This document shows, one piece after another, positions 1-9,485 of a stretch of 64,000 nt of DNA (its first letter is position 1; each line of letters begins with the position of its first letter). The stretch comes from Scandinavium manionii (GTDB lineage: Bacteria; Pseudomonadota; Gammaproteobacteria; Enterobacterales; Enterobacteriaceae), in the NCBI RefSeq assembly GCF_024764775.1, contig NZ_JALIGC010000031.1, positions 66,711-130,710 on the forward strand. Direction: 5' to 3'. The translations under genes and the position numbers were made by a program. The notes beneath the pieces are model-generated. The model did not search any database and had not been told where the DNA came from. It saw nothing but the letters and a program-made list of their open reading frames with translations.

Positions 1-1042
1 GAAACAGGCCGCCGGAATGTTACAACTCGATATAACTGCCCGGCTGTCGATGAGCCTCAATAACACGCCTTTGCAGGGCGCACACATCAATGTAGTGAGC
101 GGAAACTTCATTATCGCGCAGCCGCTGGGCGTCGATGACGGCATTGATTACTGCCACAGCGGCCGCATTCGTCGCATAGACGAAGAAGCGATTCACCGTC
201 AACTCGACAGCGGCGCCATTGTGCTGATGGGGCCAGTGGCCGTCTCCGTGACCGGCGAAAGCTTCAATCTGACCTCAGAAGAGATTGCCACCCAACTAGC
301 CATTAAGCTCAAAGCGGAAAAGATGATTGGCTTCTGCTCTTCGCAGGGCGTGCTGAATTCCCAGGGTGAGATAATTTCCGAGCTGTTCCCTAATGAAGCA
401 CAGGCGCGTGTCGAAACGCTGGAAAACGACGGCGAGTATTACTCTGGCACCGTACGTTTCCTGCGTGGCGCAGTGAAAGCCTGCCGCAGCGGCGTGCGTC
501 GTTGTCATCTCCTCAGTTACCAGGAAAACGGCGCACTGCTACAGGAACTGTTCTCGCGCGACGGGATCGGCACCCAGATTGTGATGGAAAGCGCCGAGCA
601 AATTCGCCGCGCCACCATCAATGACATCGGTGGGATCCTCGAACTTATCGAGCCACTGGAACAACAGGGGATTCTGGTGCGCCGCTCTCGCGAGCAGCTG
701 GAAATGGAAATCGACAAGTTCACCGTGATTCAGCGCGATAACACCACCATCGCCTGCGCTGCGCTATATCCGTTCCCGGAAGAACGCATTGGCGAAATGG
801 CCTGCGTGGCGGTACATCCGGATTATCGCAGCTCATCGCGCGGCGAAGTGCTGCTGGAGCGCATTGCTGCACAGGCCCGACAGATGGGCCTCAGCAAACT
901 GTTTGTGCTGACGACTCGCAGCATTCACTGGTTCCAGGAACGCGGGTTTATGCCTGTGGAAGTGGATTTACTGCCGGAAAGTAAAAAAGAGATGTACAAC
1001 TATCAGCGAAAATCGAAAGTACTGATGGCCGATCTCTCCTGA
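1..1042 (+). CDS. argA: N-acetylglutamate synthase (5' end outside window)
   Basis: Catalyses acetyl-CoA plus glutamate to N-acetylglutamate, the first step of arginine biosynthesis in the cytoplasm. The reading frame is open from base 2 (KQAAG before the first internal Met at 17), so about 100 N-terminal residues of the amino-acid-kinase-like domain lie outside the window. The visible part has the rest of that domain (HINVVSGNF, GPVAVSVTGES) and a C-terminal GNAT domain (ACVAVHPDYRSSSRGE, the acetyl-CoA loop) ending KSKVLMADLS, very close to E. coli ArgA. It converges with recD. The true start cannot be seen. Confidence 0.97.
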   Translation, partial: KQAAGMLQLDITARLSMSLNNTPLQGAHINVVSGNFIIAQPLGVDDGIDYCHSGRIRRIDEEAIHRQLDSGAIVLMGPVAVSVTGESFNLTSEEIATQLAIKLKAEKMIGFCSSQGVLNSQGEIISELFPNEAQARVETLENDGEYYSGTVRFLRGAVKACRSGVRRCHLLSYQENGALLQELFSRDGIGTQIVMESAEQIRRATINDIGGILELIEPLEQQGILVRRSREQLEMEIDKFTVIQRDNTTIACAALYPFPEERIGEMACVAVHPDYRSSSRGEVLLERIAAQARQMGLSKLFVLTTRSIHWFQERGFMPVEVDLLPESKKEMYNYQRKSKVLMADLS

Positions 1043-1059
1043 TTACCCTTCTAAAAATC

Positions 1060-1086
1060 GCCGGGCAGCGTTACGTCTTGCCCGGC
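1060..1086. terminator. Hairpin between convergent argA and recD
   Basis: Perfect 8-bp inverted repeat GCCGGGCA / TGCCCGGC with an 11-nt loop. On the minus strand it is followed by ATTTTTAG and on the plus strand by ATTATTCT. It probably terminates both argA and the recBD transcript. Confidence 0.6.
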
Positions 1087-1096
1087 ATTATTCTGC

Positions 1097-2935
1097 TTAT
1101 CCCAACTGCGCGAATAGCGCTGCCAGCCCGCTACGTCGTTCGGTTCTGACGGTGATTGCCTGCGCCAGCAGTGCCGGGTCGGCGTACAGTGAGAGCTGCT
1201 GTTTGGCACGCGTGATCGCCGTATATACCAGCTCTCGCGTCACCAGCGGCACGCTTTGCGACGGTAAAATCAGCGCCGCATGATTGAATTCCGAGCCCTG
1301 TGATTTATGCACCGTCATGGCCCACGCGGTGTCGTGCTCCGGCAAACGGCTCGGCTGCACGGATTTAATGCTGCCATCCGGCATCGGGAACCACACGCGT
1401 AGCCCGGTTCCCCGGTCGAGCGCAATGCCTAAATCCCCATTGAACAGCCCCAGCGCGCTGTCGTTGCGGGCAATCATCACCGGACGCCCCTCATACCACC
1501 GAGAGTGCCGCGACGGAAGGATACGCCGTTTACGGGCCAGCGTTTGTTCGAGCTGTTCATTCACTCCGCTCACGCCATATGGCCCTTCACGGAGCGCACA
1601 GAGCACTTGATACTGCGAAAAGGCAGCCAGGATATCAGCTGGCTCCGCGCGCGCTTTCAGCAGCGCCAGGTAATCTGCATAACCTGTTACGGCCTCTTCC
1701 AGCATGGATTCGTACTCCGCCGTGGTGCGCAGCGGTTTTAAGGCGATATCAGAAAAGTCTTGTGCAAAGACCTGCTTCATCGCTTTCGCATCGCCGTTGT
1801 TCACCGCGCGCGCCAGTTGGCCAATGCCGGAATCACTGCCGAAACGGTAGCTTTTTTGCAACAGACACAGGCTGTCACGCAACGCACCCGCCTCAGAGCC
1901 TTCGCCTGCGGGTACAGGGGTACCGGTCAGTCGACTCAGCTCCTGCGCGCGCGTCGGCGTATAACCGGCGTTCACCCAGGCACAGATATCACCCAGCACC
2001 GCGCCCGCTTCCACCGACGCCAGCTGGTCACGGTCGCCAAGAAAAATCACCCGGGCGTGCGCCGGGAGGGCCGCAATCAGCCGCGCCATCATTGGCAGGT
2101 CAATCATCGACGCTTCATCCACCACCAGCACGTCCAGATGCAGCGGGTTACCCTCGTGATAGCGCAGCCGCTGGCTGCCCGGCTGCGCGCCTAACAGACG
2201 ATGCAGCGTGCCCGCTTCCGCAGGCAGTAGTTTTTTCTGCTCATCGGTTAACGACAGCTGACGCAGGGCAGAACCCAACGATTCCGTCAGGCGCGCGGCG
2301 GCTTTACCGGTTGGCGCGGCCAGGCGGATACGGCATTTCGGCTGGGTATTTGTCTGGATCAGAGCCGCCAGCAGTTTCGCCACGGTGGTGGTTTTCCCGG
2401 TGCCGGGGCCGCCAGAGATCACCGAGATCCGGCGGGTCAGCGCCACAGCCGCAGCGACTTTCTGCCAGTCGACCTCATCCGTTGGGGGAAACAGCGCCGC
2501 GAGCGTGGTGGTCAGCAGCGCATCATCTCCGGACGCTTCCAGTTCGCTCTGGCTGAAAAAGCGGGCAATCGTGAGTTCATTGCGCCACAGGCGATTGAGA
2601 TACAAACGGTCGCCGCACAGCACCAACGGCGTCGCTTGCGTACCATCGCTTACGGCCGGAGAGGCCAGCAGCTGTGCTTCAATGTCATTCACGGGACCGG
2701 CCAGGGCAAATAACTGCTGCCAGAGCGCCTGTGCTCGCCCGGTGGTCTGTTCATCAGCATGGAAACGCGAAAGCGGCAGGCATACGTGACCGTCTCCGGC
2801 ATCACGACTGAGCAACGCCGCCGCCAGCATCACGCCCGCCGTGTCGTGCTCAGCCACCATCAGCGCAAACTGTACGTCCAAATGGCGCAGTAGTTTTTGC
2901 TGGGCCGCTTCCATCAACCAGGCTTCCATGGTCAT
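1097..2935 (-). CDS. recD: Exodeoxyribonuclease V alpha subunit RecD
   Basis: The 5'-3' helicase subunit of RecBCD, the double-strand-break end-processing enzyme. About 612 aa against 608 in E. coli. Walker A GGPGTGKTT lies near residue 175, Walker B VVDEAS near 272, and the C-terminal helicase motif TVHKSQGSEF is present. The ATG at 2935 aligns exactly with the E. coli start and shares one base with the recB TGA stop (TGATG), a translational-coupling arrangement. A GTG one codon upstream (2938) is an alternative. Last gene of the ptrA-recB-recD unit. Confidence 0.97.
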   Translation of the reverse strand: MTMEAWLMEAAQQKLLRHLDVQFALMVAEHDTAGVMLAAALLSRDAGDGHVCLPLSRFHADEQTTGRAQALWQQLFALAGPVNDIEAQLLASPAVSDGTQATPLVLCGDRLYLNRLWRNELTIARFFSQSELEASGDDALLTTTLAALFPPTDEVDWQKVAAAVALTRRISVISGGPGTGKTTTVAKLLAALIQTNTQPKCRIRLAAPTGKAAARLTESLGSALRQLSLTDEQKKLLPAEAGTLHRLLGAQPGSQRLRYHEGNPLHLDVLVVDEASMIDLPMMARLIAALPAHARVIFLGDRDQLASVEAGAVLGDICAWVNAGYTPTRAQELSRLTGTPVPAGEGSEAGALRDSLCLLQKSYRFGSDSGIGQLARAVNNGDAKAMKQVFAQDFSDIALKPLRTTAEYESMLEEAVTGYADYLALLKARAEPADILAAFSQYQVLCALREGPYGVSGVNEQLEQTLARKRRILPSRHSRWYEGRPVMIARNDSALGLFNGDLGIALDRGTGLRVWFPMPDGSIKSVQPSRLPEHDTAWAMTVHKSQGSEFNHAALILPSQSVPLVTRELVYTAITRAKQQLSLYADPALLAQAITVRTERRSGLAALFAQLG

Positions 2936-5900
2936 CACATCACCTCCTGTGCATCACCCGCAAACAGCGCATCCAGAACGTCGATCAGCGCGCGATCGGG
3001 CCGGGTCGTAAAGATCCCCTGCCCGCCGTCGCCGCCGTCCACGCCGCGCAGGAACAGATAAATCACGCCGCCGAAGTGAGCATCAAAATCATAATCCGAC
3101 AGCCGGTGGCGCAGATAACGGTGCAGCGCGAGGCTGTAAAGCTGATATTGCAGGTCGTAGCGATGCGACTGCATCGCCTGCGCCATTGCGGCCTGGGTGT
3201 AAGCCTCGCTGTTTTCGCCGAGCCAGTTGGATTTGTAGTCAAGCAGGTAATAACGTCCATCATGACGGAACACCAGGTCGATAAAACCTTTCAGCATGCC
3301 ACTCACCTGTCGGAAGTCGAGCGGCGGGCAGCCCGCGGAAAGCGGGTCATGCTGACGGATTAACGCATCCAGCTCCTGCGGCTGTAGCAGTTGTTCAATC
3401 GGCAGATAGAATTCCATCTCGACCTGCTTATTTTTGGCCGTGAGCTGGTTCAGAGAAATGCCCGCGCCGGAGAGCGGCGTTTGCAGCACAGTGGTCAGCC
3501 ACTGCGTTAATACCGGCGCCCATTTGGCCTCAAAGCCATTGCGCTCAAGCTGTTCCTGCATCCACGGTTCATCGACCGGCTGCGTAAAATCGATTTCTTC
3601 AAACAGGCTATGCAGGAAGGTGCCCGGCGATGCTCCGCGCGGGAAGTGATGTGGCGTCAGTACCGGCTCGCCAGAAACGTCAGCCACGCCCGCGGCGTCG
3701 ATGTCCAGACGCGGCAGCAGATCCTGCGCCACGCTGTGCCCTCGCTGTTGAAGCCCGGAATAGCTGGTGACCCGCCAGTCGTCGATGATGCGTCGCTGCA
3801 TCTCTCTGGCGCGCAGCTCCGGCATTTCAGGCGCAATCGCCTGCCAGCGTCCCCCTTCCGGGAGCGTCGGGATATGCAGGGCAATGTGTTCGTTACAGAG
3901 TTCACGCAGACAGTTTTCAAGGCCCGCAGCGTCTTTGGCTTCGCCTTTTTGAACCAGGCGGCCCAGCGCACTTTGGTGCAATTCAGTGTCGGTGGCTTTA
4001 TCGCTGCGACGCGGGCTGAGCGGCGCAATGCCTAAACTACAATGCCAAATCGCACGCGTCAGCGCCACGTACAGCAGGCGTAAATCCTCTGCCAAACGCT
4101 CGGCCTCGGCGAGTTCCAGGCTTTCCTCGCCCTTGTGCAAATCGAGCACCGCCGCAAAGGAAGTCCGGTCGTGGTAAAACGCCTGATCCTGTTTACGATA
4201 GCGGGCGATAAACGGCAGCCAGACCAGCGAATACTCCAGCCCTTTCGATTTATGCACCGTGACGATTTGCACCAGGTGTTTGTCGCTTTCAAGGCGCATT
4301 TGCTGGCTCGACGATCCGCTGTCCGGGCCGCCAATCTGCTGTCCCAACCAGCGCATCAGTGCATGTTCACTTTCGAGTTGCCCGGCGGCTTCCTGCAACA
4401 GTTCACTCAGGTGCAGAATATCGGTCAGACGGCGTTCACCGCCATGCGTCACCAGTAAATTTTCCGCGATATTACGCGCCGCCATCAGCGCACGCAGCAT
4501 TGCCATCACGCCCCGCTTTTGCCAGAGCAGGCGATACTCACTGAACTCTTCCACCAGCGCATCCCAGGCAAGCTCATCTAAATTCAGGCGCTCGATGTCC
4601 TGTGCATTCAGACCAAACAGCGAGCTGGCGAGCGCGGTGCGCAGGCTGCTTTCCCTTTCCGGGGCCAGCACTGCCTGCAATAGCCACAACAGTTCCTGGG
4701 CTTCCGGCGTTTCAAACACGCTGTCGCGGTTAGATAAATATACCGACGGAATGCCCAGCGCATTCAGCGCATCACGCACCAGCGCCGCTTCCTGTCGGTT
4801 ACGCACCAGGACGGTAATGTCTGAAGCCTGAACCGGACGCGACGTTTCGCCGCGCCACAGCAGCGCATCACCACGCTGACCGGCGCTCAGCCAGTCACGA
4901 ATTTGCCCGGCGCACATCTGCGCCATGAACGCCTGATAATCCCCGGCGCTGACGTTGTTGCCGGGCATCAACCAGAAGCTCATTGCGGGCTGGTCTTCCC
5001 CATTCATCTCAAAGCGCAGCCCCTGATTTTTGGGCGCTGGCTTCACCGGTAAAAAGGGTATATCGCGGAACATGAAAGGATTATCAGTCAGGCCAAAAAG
5101 ACGGTTGACGCTTTCTACCACGCCCGGAGCCGAACGCCAGTTGGTGTCGAGGGTATAATGGGCAGCCACATCGCCGCGCGCGCGCATATAGGTAAAAATA
5201 TCCGCGCCGCGAAACGCGTAAATAGCCTGTTTAGGATCGCCAATCAGCAGCAGCGCAGTATCGGGTTGCTGCCGCCAGATCCGACGAAAAATGCGGTACT
5301 GCTGCGGATCGGTATCCTGGAATTCATCGATCATCGCCACCGGGAAACGCTGACGAATAGCGGCCGCCAACGCGTCACCGCTTTCACCCTGCAACGCATC
5401 GTCCAGACGGCTCAGCATGTCGTCAAAGCCCAGCTCACCTCGACGCTGTTTCTCCCGCGCCACGGCTTCACGTATTTCAACCATCGCCCGGGAGATGACC
5501 AAATCATTGAGCGACGGCGGTGCCGCCAGCAGCGTTTCGATGGTGTCGAACAGCGGATGCAGCGGCGGGTTTCCGCCCGCTTTAGTGCGTGAAATCAGGA
5601 ACGATTGAGCAAATTTTTCCAGCGAATCGGGTAGCTGATAGCCGGTATTTTCCGTCTCGGCCCACGCGCTAATCTTCTCTATCCATTTACCCTGATTACC
5701 GCGGTTGAACTTGCTTCTGTTGATATCGGAGCTTTCGATAATATCGGCGACTTCCCCGACCGCCGCCTGCCATTGCGCTTTCAGGGCACTCAGCTGCGCC
5801 ACAATCTGCTGATGGCGGGCAATAAGCGTTTCATCCGATGGCGGGGTTTTGAGCTGCGGGGCTTCGCCCTGAAGATAGCGATCGATGGATTTCAGCAGAT

Positions 5901-6474
5901 CCTGCGGCCCTTTCCAGCTGGCATGAATGGCCTCGGCCACCTCACGCGGAAGCGGGTAACAGTGGCGCCGCCAGAAATCGGCACAGGCCTGGAAGCGCAA
6001 GCGAGACTCATCTTCAATCAGTTGCTGTTCGAACAGCATGCCCGACTCAAACGCGTTGAGGCTCAACATTCGCTGACAGAAACCGTGAATGGTAAACACC
6101 GCCGCTTCATCCATCTGCCGTTCGGCCAGCAACAGCACATCTGCCGCCTGTTGAGTGTCAGCAATTTCGGCTAGCAGGCTGGCATAAAGCGGGTTATCGG
6201 TGTGGTTACGCAGACAAGCAATGCGCAGTTCGTGGATGTTGCTGCGAATACGGCCACGCAGTTCTTCGGTGGCGGCTTCGGTGAAGGTCACCACCAGCAA
6301 CTCTTCGACATCGACCGCGCGGACAAAAGCGGCTTCGCCGCCCAGTCCAAGCAACAGCCGCAGATAGAGTGCGGCAATGGTGTAGGTTTTTCCGGTGCCC
6401 GCTGAGGCTTCAATCAGGCGCTCACCGATTAACGGCAAGCGCAGGGGATTTAGGGACTCGGCGGTCTCGGTCAT
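2935..6474 (-). CDS. recB: Exodeoxyribonuclease V beta subunit RecB
   Basis: Helicase-nuclease subunit of RecBCD; it unwinds 3'-5', cleaves DNA and loads RecA after Chi. 1179 aa, full length (E. coli 1180). The SF1 helicase Walker A ASAGTGKT is at residues 23-30, followed by IDEFQDTDPQQY (motif II) and VTVHKSKGLEY (motif V/VI region). The C-terminal RecB nuclease domain keeps the D-x-K core in LLDYKSNW. The start overlaps the end of ptrA by 4 bases and the stop overlaps recD by 1 base, so the three genes are translationally coupled. Confidence 0.98.
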   Translation of the reverse strand: MTETAESLNPLRLPLIGERLIEASAGTGKTYTIAALYLRLLLGLGGEAAFVRAVDVEELLVVTFTEAATEELRGRIRSNIHELRIACLRNHTDNPLYASLLAEIADTQQAADVLLLAERQMDEAAVFTIHGFCQRMLSLNAFESGMLFEQQLIEDESRLRFQACADFWRRHCYPLPREVAEAIHASWKGPQDLLKSIDRYLQGEAPQLKTPPSDETLIARHQQIVAQLSALKAQWQAAVGEVADIIESSDINRSKFNRGNQGKWIEKISAWAETENTGYQLPDSLEKFAQSFLISRTKAGGNPPLHPLFDTIETLLAAPPSLNDLVISRAMVEIREAVAREKQRRGELGFDDMLSRLDDALQGESGDALAAAIRQRFPVAMIDEFQDTDPQQYRIFRRIWRQQPDTALLLIGDPKQAIYAFRGADIFTYMRARGDVAAHYTLDTNWRSAPGVVESVNRLFGLTDNPFMFRDIPFLPVKPAPKNQGLRFEMNGEDQPAMSFWLMPGNNVSAGDYQAFMAQMCAGQIRDWLSAGQRGDALLWRGETSRPVQASDITVLVRNRQEAALVRDALNALGIPSVYLSNRDSVFETPEAQELLWLLQAVLAPERESSLRTALASSLFGLNAQDIERLNLDELAWDALVEEFSEYRLLWQKRGVMAMLRALMAARNIAENLLVTHGGERRLTDILHLSELLQEAAGQLESEHALMRWLGQQIGGPDSGSSSQQMRLESDKHLVQIVTVHKSKGLEYSLVWLPFIARYRKQDQAFYHDRTSFAAVLDLHKGEESLELAEAERLAEDLRLLYVALTRAIWHCSLGIAPLSPRRSDKATDTELHQSALGRLVQKGEAKDAAGLENCLRELCNEHIALHIPTLPEGGRWQAIAPEMPELRAREMQRRIIDDWRVTSYSGLQQRGHSVAQDLLPRLDIDAAGVADVSGEPVLTPHHFPRGASPGTFLHSLFEEIDFTQPVDEPWMQEQLERNGFEAKWAPVLTQWLTTVLQTPLSGAGISLNQLTAKNKQVEMEFYLPIEQLLQPQELDALIRQHDPLSAGCPPLDFRQVSGMLKGFIDLVFRHDGRYYLLDYKSNWLGENSEAYTQAAMAQAMQSHRYDLQYQLYSLALHRYLRHRLSDYDFDAHFGGVIYLFLRGVDGGDGGQGIFTTRPDRALIDVLDALFAGDAQEVM

Positions 6475-9359
6475 TCGTTCTCTCTCATCAACGGCATGGA
6501 TTGCTGCAACGCGCTAACGCTCTTCCAGACCTTCCAGCCTTTCGGGTGAACAAATTCTGTTTTCCCGTTCTGGCTACCGGAGACCTGAGAAAGAAGCGCC
6601 ATGCCCTGCGGTTCCACCACCGTCTGATGGAAGAAGTCAGCAAGTTTTTGCGGCGTCAGCAGTTTTATCTGAGCCACTACTTTATCACGTGAATCAAAAC
6701 TCATATTGCCGCGATCAAAATCTTTGCTGAGCTTTGAAGCCTCTTCACCCAATGTTTGCGGCGGCTGCTGCATTTGGGCAATCACCGACTGCTGGATTTG
6801 CGCAAACTCTTCTGGCTTCATGGCTCGCAGCTTCACTTCGGCAGTCGGGAAGAAGGCTTTGAAACGCTCCCACAGGAAGCCAGGCTGTTTGTCGCTGCTC
6901 TGCAACAGGAAACCGACGCCCCATTGACGGCCGATGTTCATCGGGAAAGCAAACACCGCGTAGCCTAACTGCTCTTCCGTCCGCAGTTGGTTGTAGAACC
7001 ATGGCTGGATAATTTGCCCCAGCATAGCACTGGCGGCAGAGCTGCTGAACTCATCAGCTTTTGGTGGCGCGAACACCGCAGCAAGCGCGGAATCACTGGT
7101 ACTACCCGCTTTTTCAAAGATGGCGTTCTGCTGTTTCTCTACCACGATATCTTTGTTACGACACCACTCAGCGCCGTGTGCGTTGAGCTGTTTTTGCGCC
7201 TCGCGGGCAAGCGAAACAGATTTATCGGCCGTCATGTTACCGACGATAAGAAACTCAGGGCGTGCGCCTGCTTTCAGCGCATCACGCCAGCTCAGAACGT
7301 CCTTCAGCGTGATCGACGGCAGTAAACTACGGCGCTCTTCGCGCTGGAAGTAAGGCACCTGAGACAGCATCTGCACCGGCATTATCGCCTGATCGAAGGC
7401 TTTGCCTTTCTCGGCGGAATCCAGCATCTGCGCGTACCAGGACTTAGCCTGTTCCAGCTGTTCCTCGGTTGGCTGATAGCTGAAATAGCCCTGTAACAGG
7501 GCATCAAACAGCTGCGGTAAACGCTGGGTATAACCGTTGGCGTTGACCATCAGGCCATTATTGGCACCAGTCGAGAAGCTAATTCCGCCCACTGCGGCCT
7601 GGTTACTGAGCTGGTCAAGCTCGATACCAGCCAGATAATCATTCAGCGCGAAAATAACCTGATTACGGGCGGTTTCCATGGCGTTCGGGTTACGCAGCAC
7701 CAGGGTCACGTCGGCTTTCGGCTCGCTGGCAAAATAGCGGCTCGGGGTGTACACCACCCGCAGCTGCGGCTCATCGACAATCAGCTGTGGCTTATCGGCG
7801 ACTTTCTCAGGCTTAATCAGCGTGAAGTCGTCCGGGATATACGGGTTGAGCGTCGGTAACTGCAACGCGATTTTGGCGGATTCCTGCTGCCATTTGCTGA
7901 AGGTCTGCATGCTAATTTTATCGACCTGATACGGCGCATCGACAAAGTAGGCGGTTTTGTTGTGCGGCTCGTTCGGGCTGATATACCAGATGCGCGCGTT
8001 TTGCGGCGTCATCATCGTCAGACGATCCTGGATAGCTTTTGCGTCGTACTGGTCAGCAATATTCACCGCATCAAGCGTGTGCTCGACCGGCACGCGGATC
8101 ATAGTGTCAGCCAGCCATTCGACATAATCCATATCGCGATTGATCGACGGATAGCGGAAATCGAGATCCAGCACGTGGGCCAGTTCATCAAAATAATGCT
8201 TATCCACGCCTTTCTCACGCAGCAGATTGAGGTAACTGAAAATGGCGGCGACAACCTGATCGCGATGGGCCAGGCCTTTATCGGTCAGGGTAACTGAAAT
8301 TGCCAGCACGCCGCTGTTACCATTGACCACCGGATCAGAATCGGCGCGAATGCCCTCTGCCAGCCCCTGCTTTTGCAGCCAGTCGGACAGCGTTCCCGGG
8401 CTACGATTCCCCATCAGATAGGTGATGAGCTCATCGGTTTTACTGCGGAACTGGGTGGTATTGTTATCAATACGAAACTCAACGCGCAGCACTTTACGAG
8501 GCACCGCTGGCGTGTAGTGAATGATGATGCCTTTCTGCGCATCGGTCACCACCGGAACGGTAATCTCCGGACGGGTGATGTTTTTGTTTGGTACGCGGCC
8601 CCAGGTTTCTGCGGCCATTTTTTCCAGTTCTGGCAACGGCTTATTGCTGTAGATAACCGCTTTCATCAGGTTGGCGGAGTAGTATTTATCGCGGAACGAC
8701 AGCAGCGCATCGAGCACGGGGCTGCCCGGTTTGTCGCTCAGCGTTTCAAGGTTACCACCGGAGAAGCGGGCTCCCGGGTGCGCCGGGTTAATGGTTTCGG
8801 CACTCACCTGTGCCATACGCATACCGTCACGGCTGCGGGCCATGGTCAGCTCTGAGTTAACAGCGTTGCGTTCTCTGTCGGCGTATTTCTTATCAAGAAG
8901 CGGTTCGGCAATGGCATCTGCCAGGCGATCAACCGCACCTTCCAGCGCATCGTTTTCTACTTCGAGATAAAACGCAGTGCGATAAGGTGCCGTGCTGGCA
9001 TTGTGGCTGCCGCCGTGCATTTTGAGATATTCAGCGAGGCTATCCGGCTGCGGGTATTTTTTGGATCCCATCAGCGTCATATGTTCGAGGAAATGAGCCA
9101 GCCCCGGATGGGAATCCGGATCCTCCAGCGAGCCAATTGGCACCACCAGCGCAGACAGCGACTTCACCGCCTGCGGGTCGGAAACCAATAGCACAACCAT
9201 CCCGTTATCAAGCTTAATCGCCTGATACTGGCGGGGGTCTTTCTCACTTTTGCGGATGGTTTCCTTTATCGGTTGCCATCCATTGTCGGCCTGACTCATG
9301 GGTGCCCAAAGGGCGAACAAAACGATAAATACGACATTCAACCAAGTGCTGCGGGGCAT
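6471..9359 (-). CDS. ptrA: Pitrilysin (protease III), periplasmic zinc metalloprotease
   Basis: M16-family protease that degrades peptides in the periplasm. 962 aa, full length. An N-terminal signal peptide (hydrophobic VVFIVLFALWAP, likely cleavage after MSQA near residue 24) precedes the mature chain. The inverted zinc motif HFLEH is at residues 89-93, with the downstream Glu in the ERNAVNSE segment. RBS GAGG sits about 7 nt before the ATG. It lies between recC and recB, as in E. coli. Its location in the recombination operon has no obvious functional reason. Confidence 0.97.
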   Translation of the reverse strand: MPRSTWLNVVFIVLFALWAPMSQADNGWQPIKETIRKSEKDPRQYQAIKLDNGMVVLLVSDPQAVKSLSALVVPIGSLEDPDSHPGLAHFLEHMTLMGSKKYPQPDSLAEYLKMHGGSHNASTAPYRTAFYLEVENDALEGAVDRLADAIAEPLLDKKYADRERNAVNSELTMARSRDGMRMAQVSAETINPAHPGARFSGGNLETLSDKPGSPVLDALLSFRDKYYSANLMKAVIYSNKPLPELEKMAAETWGRVPNKNITRPEITVPVVTDAQKGIIIHYTPAVPRKVLRVEFRIDNNTTQFRSKTDELITYLMGNRSPGTLSDWLQKQGLAEGIRADSDPVVNGNSGVLAISVTLTDKGLAHRDQVVAAIFSYLNLLREKGVDKHYFDELAHVLDLDFRYPSINRDMDYVEWLADTMIRVPVEHTLDAVNIADQYDAKAIQDRLTMMTPQNARIWYISPNEPHNKTAYFVDAPYQVDKISMQTFSKWQQESAKIALQLPTLNPYIPDDFTLIKPEKVADKPQLIVDEPQLRVVYTPSRYFASEPKADVTLVLRNPNAMETARNQVIFALNDYLAGIELDQLSNQAAVGGISFSTGANNGLMVNANGYTQRLPQLFDALLQGYFSYQPTEEQLEQAKSWYAQMLDSAEKGKAFDQAIMPVQMLSQVPYFQREERRSLLPSITLKDVLSWRDALKAGARPEFLIVGNMTADKSVSLAREAQKQLNAHGAEWCRNKDIVVEKQQNAIFEKAGSTSDSALAAVFAPPKADEFSSSAASAMLGQIIQPWFYNQLRTEEQLGYAVFAFPMNIGRQWGVGFLLQSSDKQPGFLWERFKAFFPTAEVKLRAMKPEEFAQIQQSVIAQMQQPPQTLGEEASKLSKDFDRGNMSFDSRDKVVAQIKLLTPQKLADFFHQTVVEPQGMALLSQVSGSQNGKTEFVHPKGWKVWKSVSALQQSMPLMRENE

Positions 9360-9436
9360 TCACGGACCTCATCATTAACAAACTTCTGTGCTGCTCTGAA
9401 TGGCAGCCTCACTTGTAAACATCAGTCCGTGACAAG

Positions 9437-9471
9437 TTGCGCATGATAATGGAATCCCGATACCTGCGCAA
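9437..9471. other. Inverted repeat in the recC-ptrA gap
   Basis: 7-bp arms TTGCGCA (9437-9443) and TGCGCAA (9465-9471) around a 21-nt loop, in the 126-bp gap between the recC stop and the ptrA start. The T-run is on the plus-strand side, so it does not look like a terminator for recC. It may be a leader structure or a regulatory dyad for ptrA. Function unknown. Confidence 0.25.
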
Positions 9472-9485
9472 TTTTTATACAGCGA

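Noticed and set aside
1579..2556. 325-aa plus-strand open frame opposite recD
   Set aside because: Proline/arginine/serine-rich shadow of a conserved recD sequence; no ribosome site, no known domain.
2936..2938. GTG at 2938 as the recD start
   Set aside because: The ATG at 2935 aligns exactly with the E. coli N-terminus; GTG kept only as an alternative.
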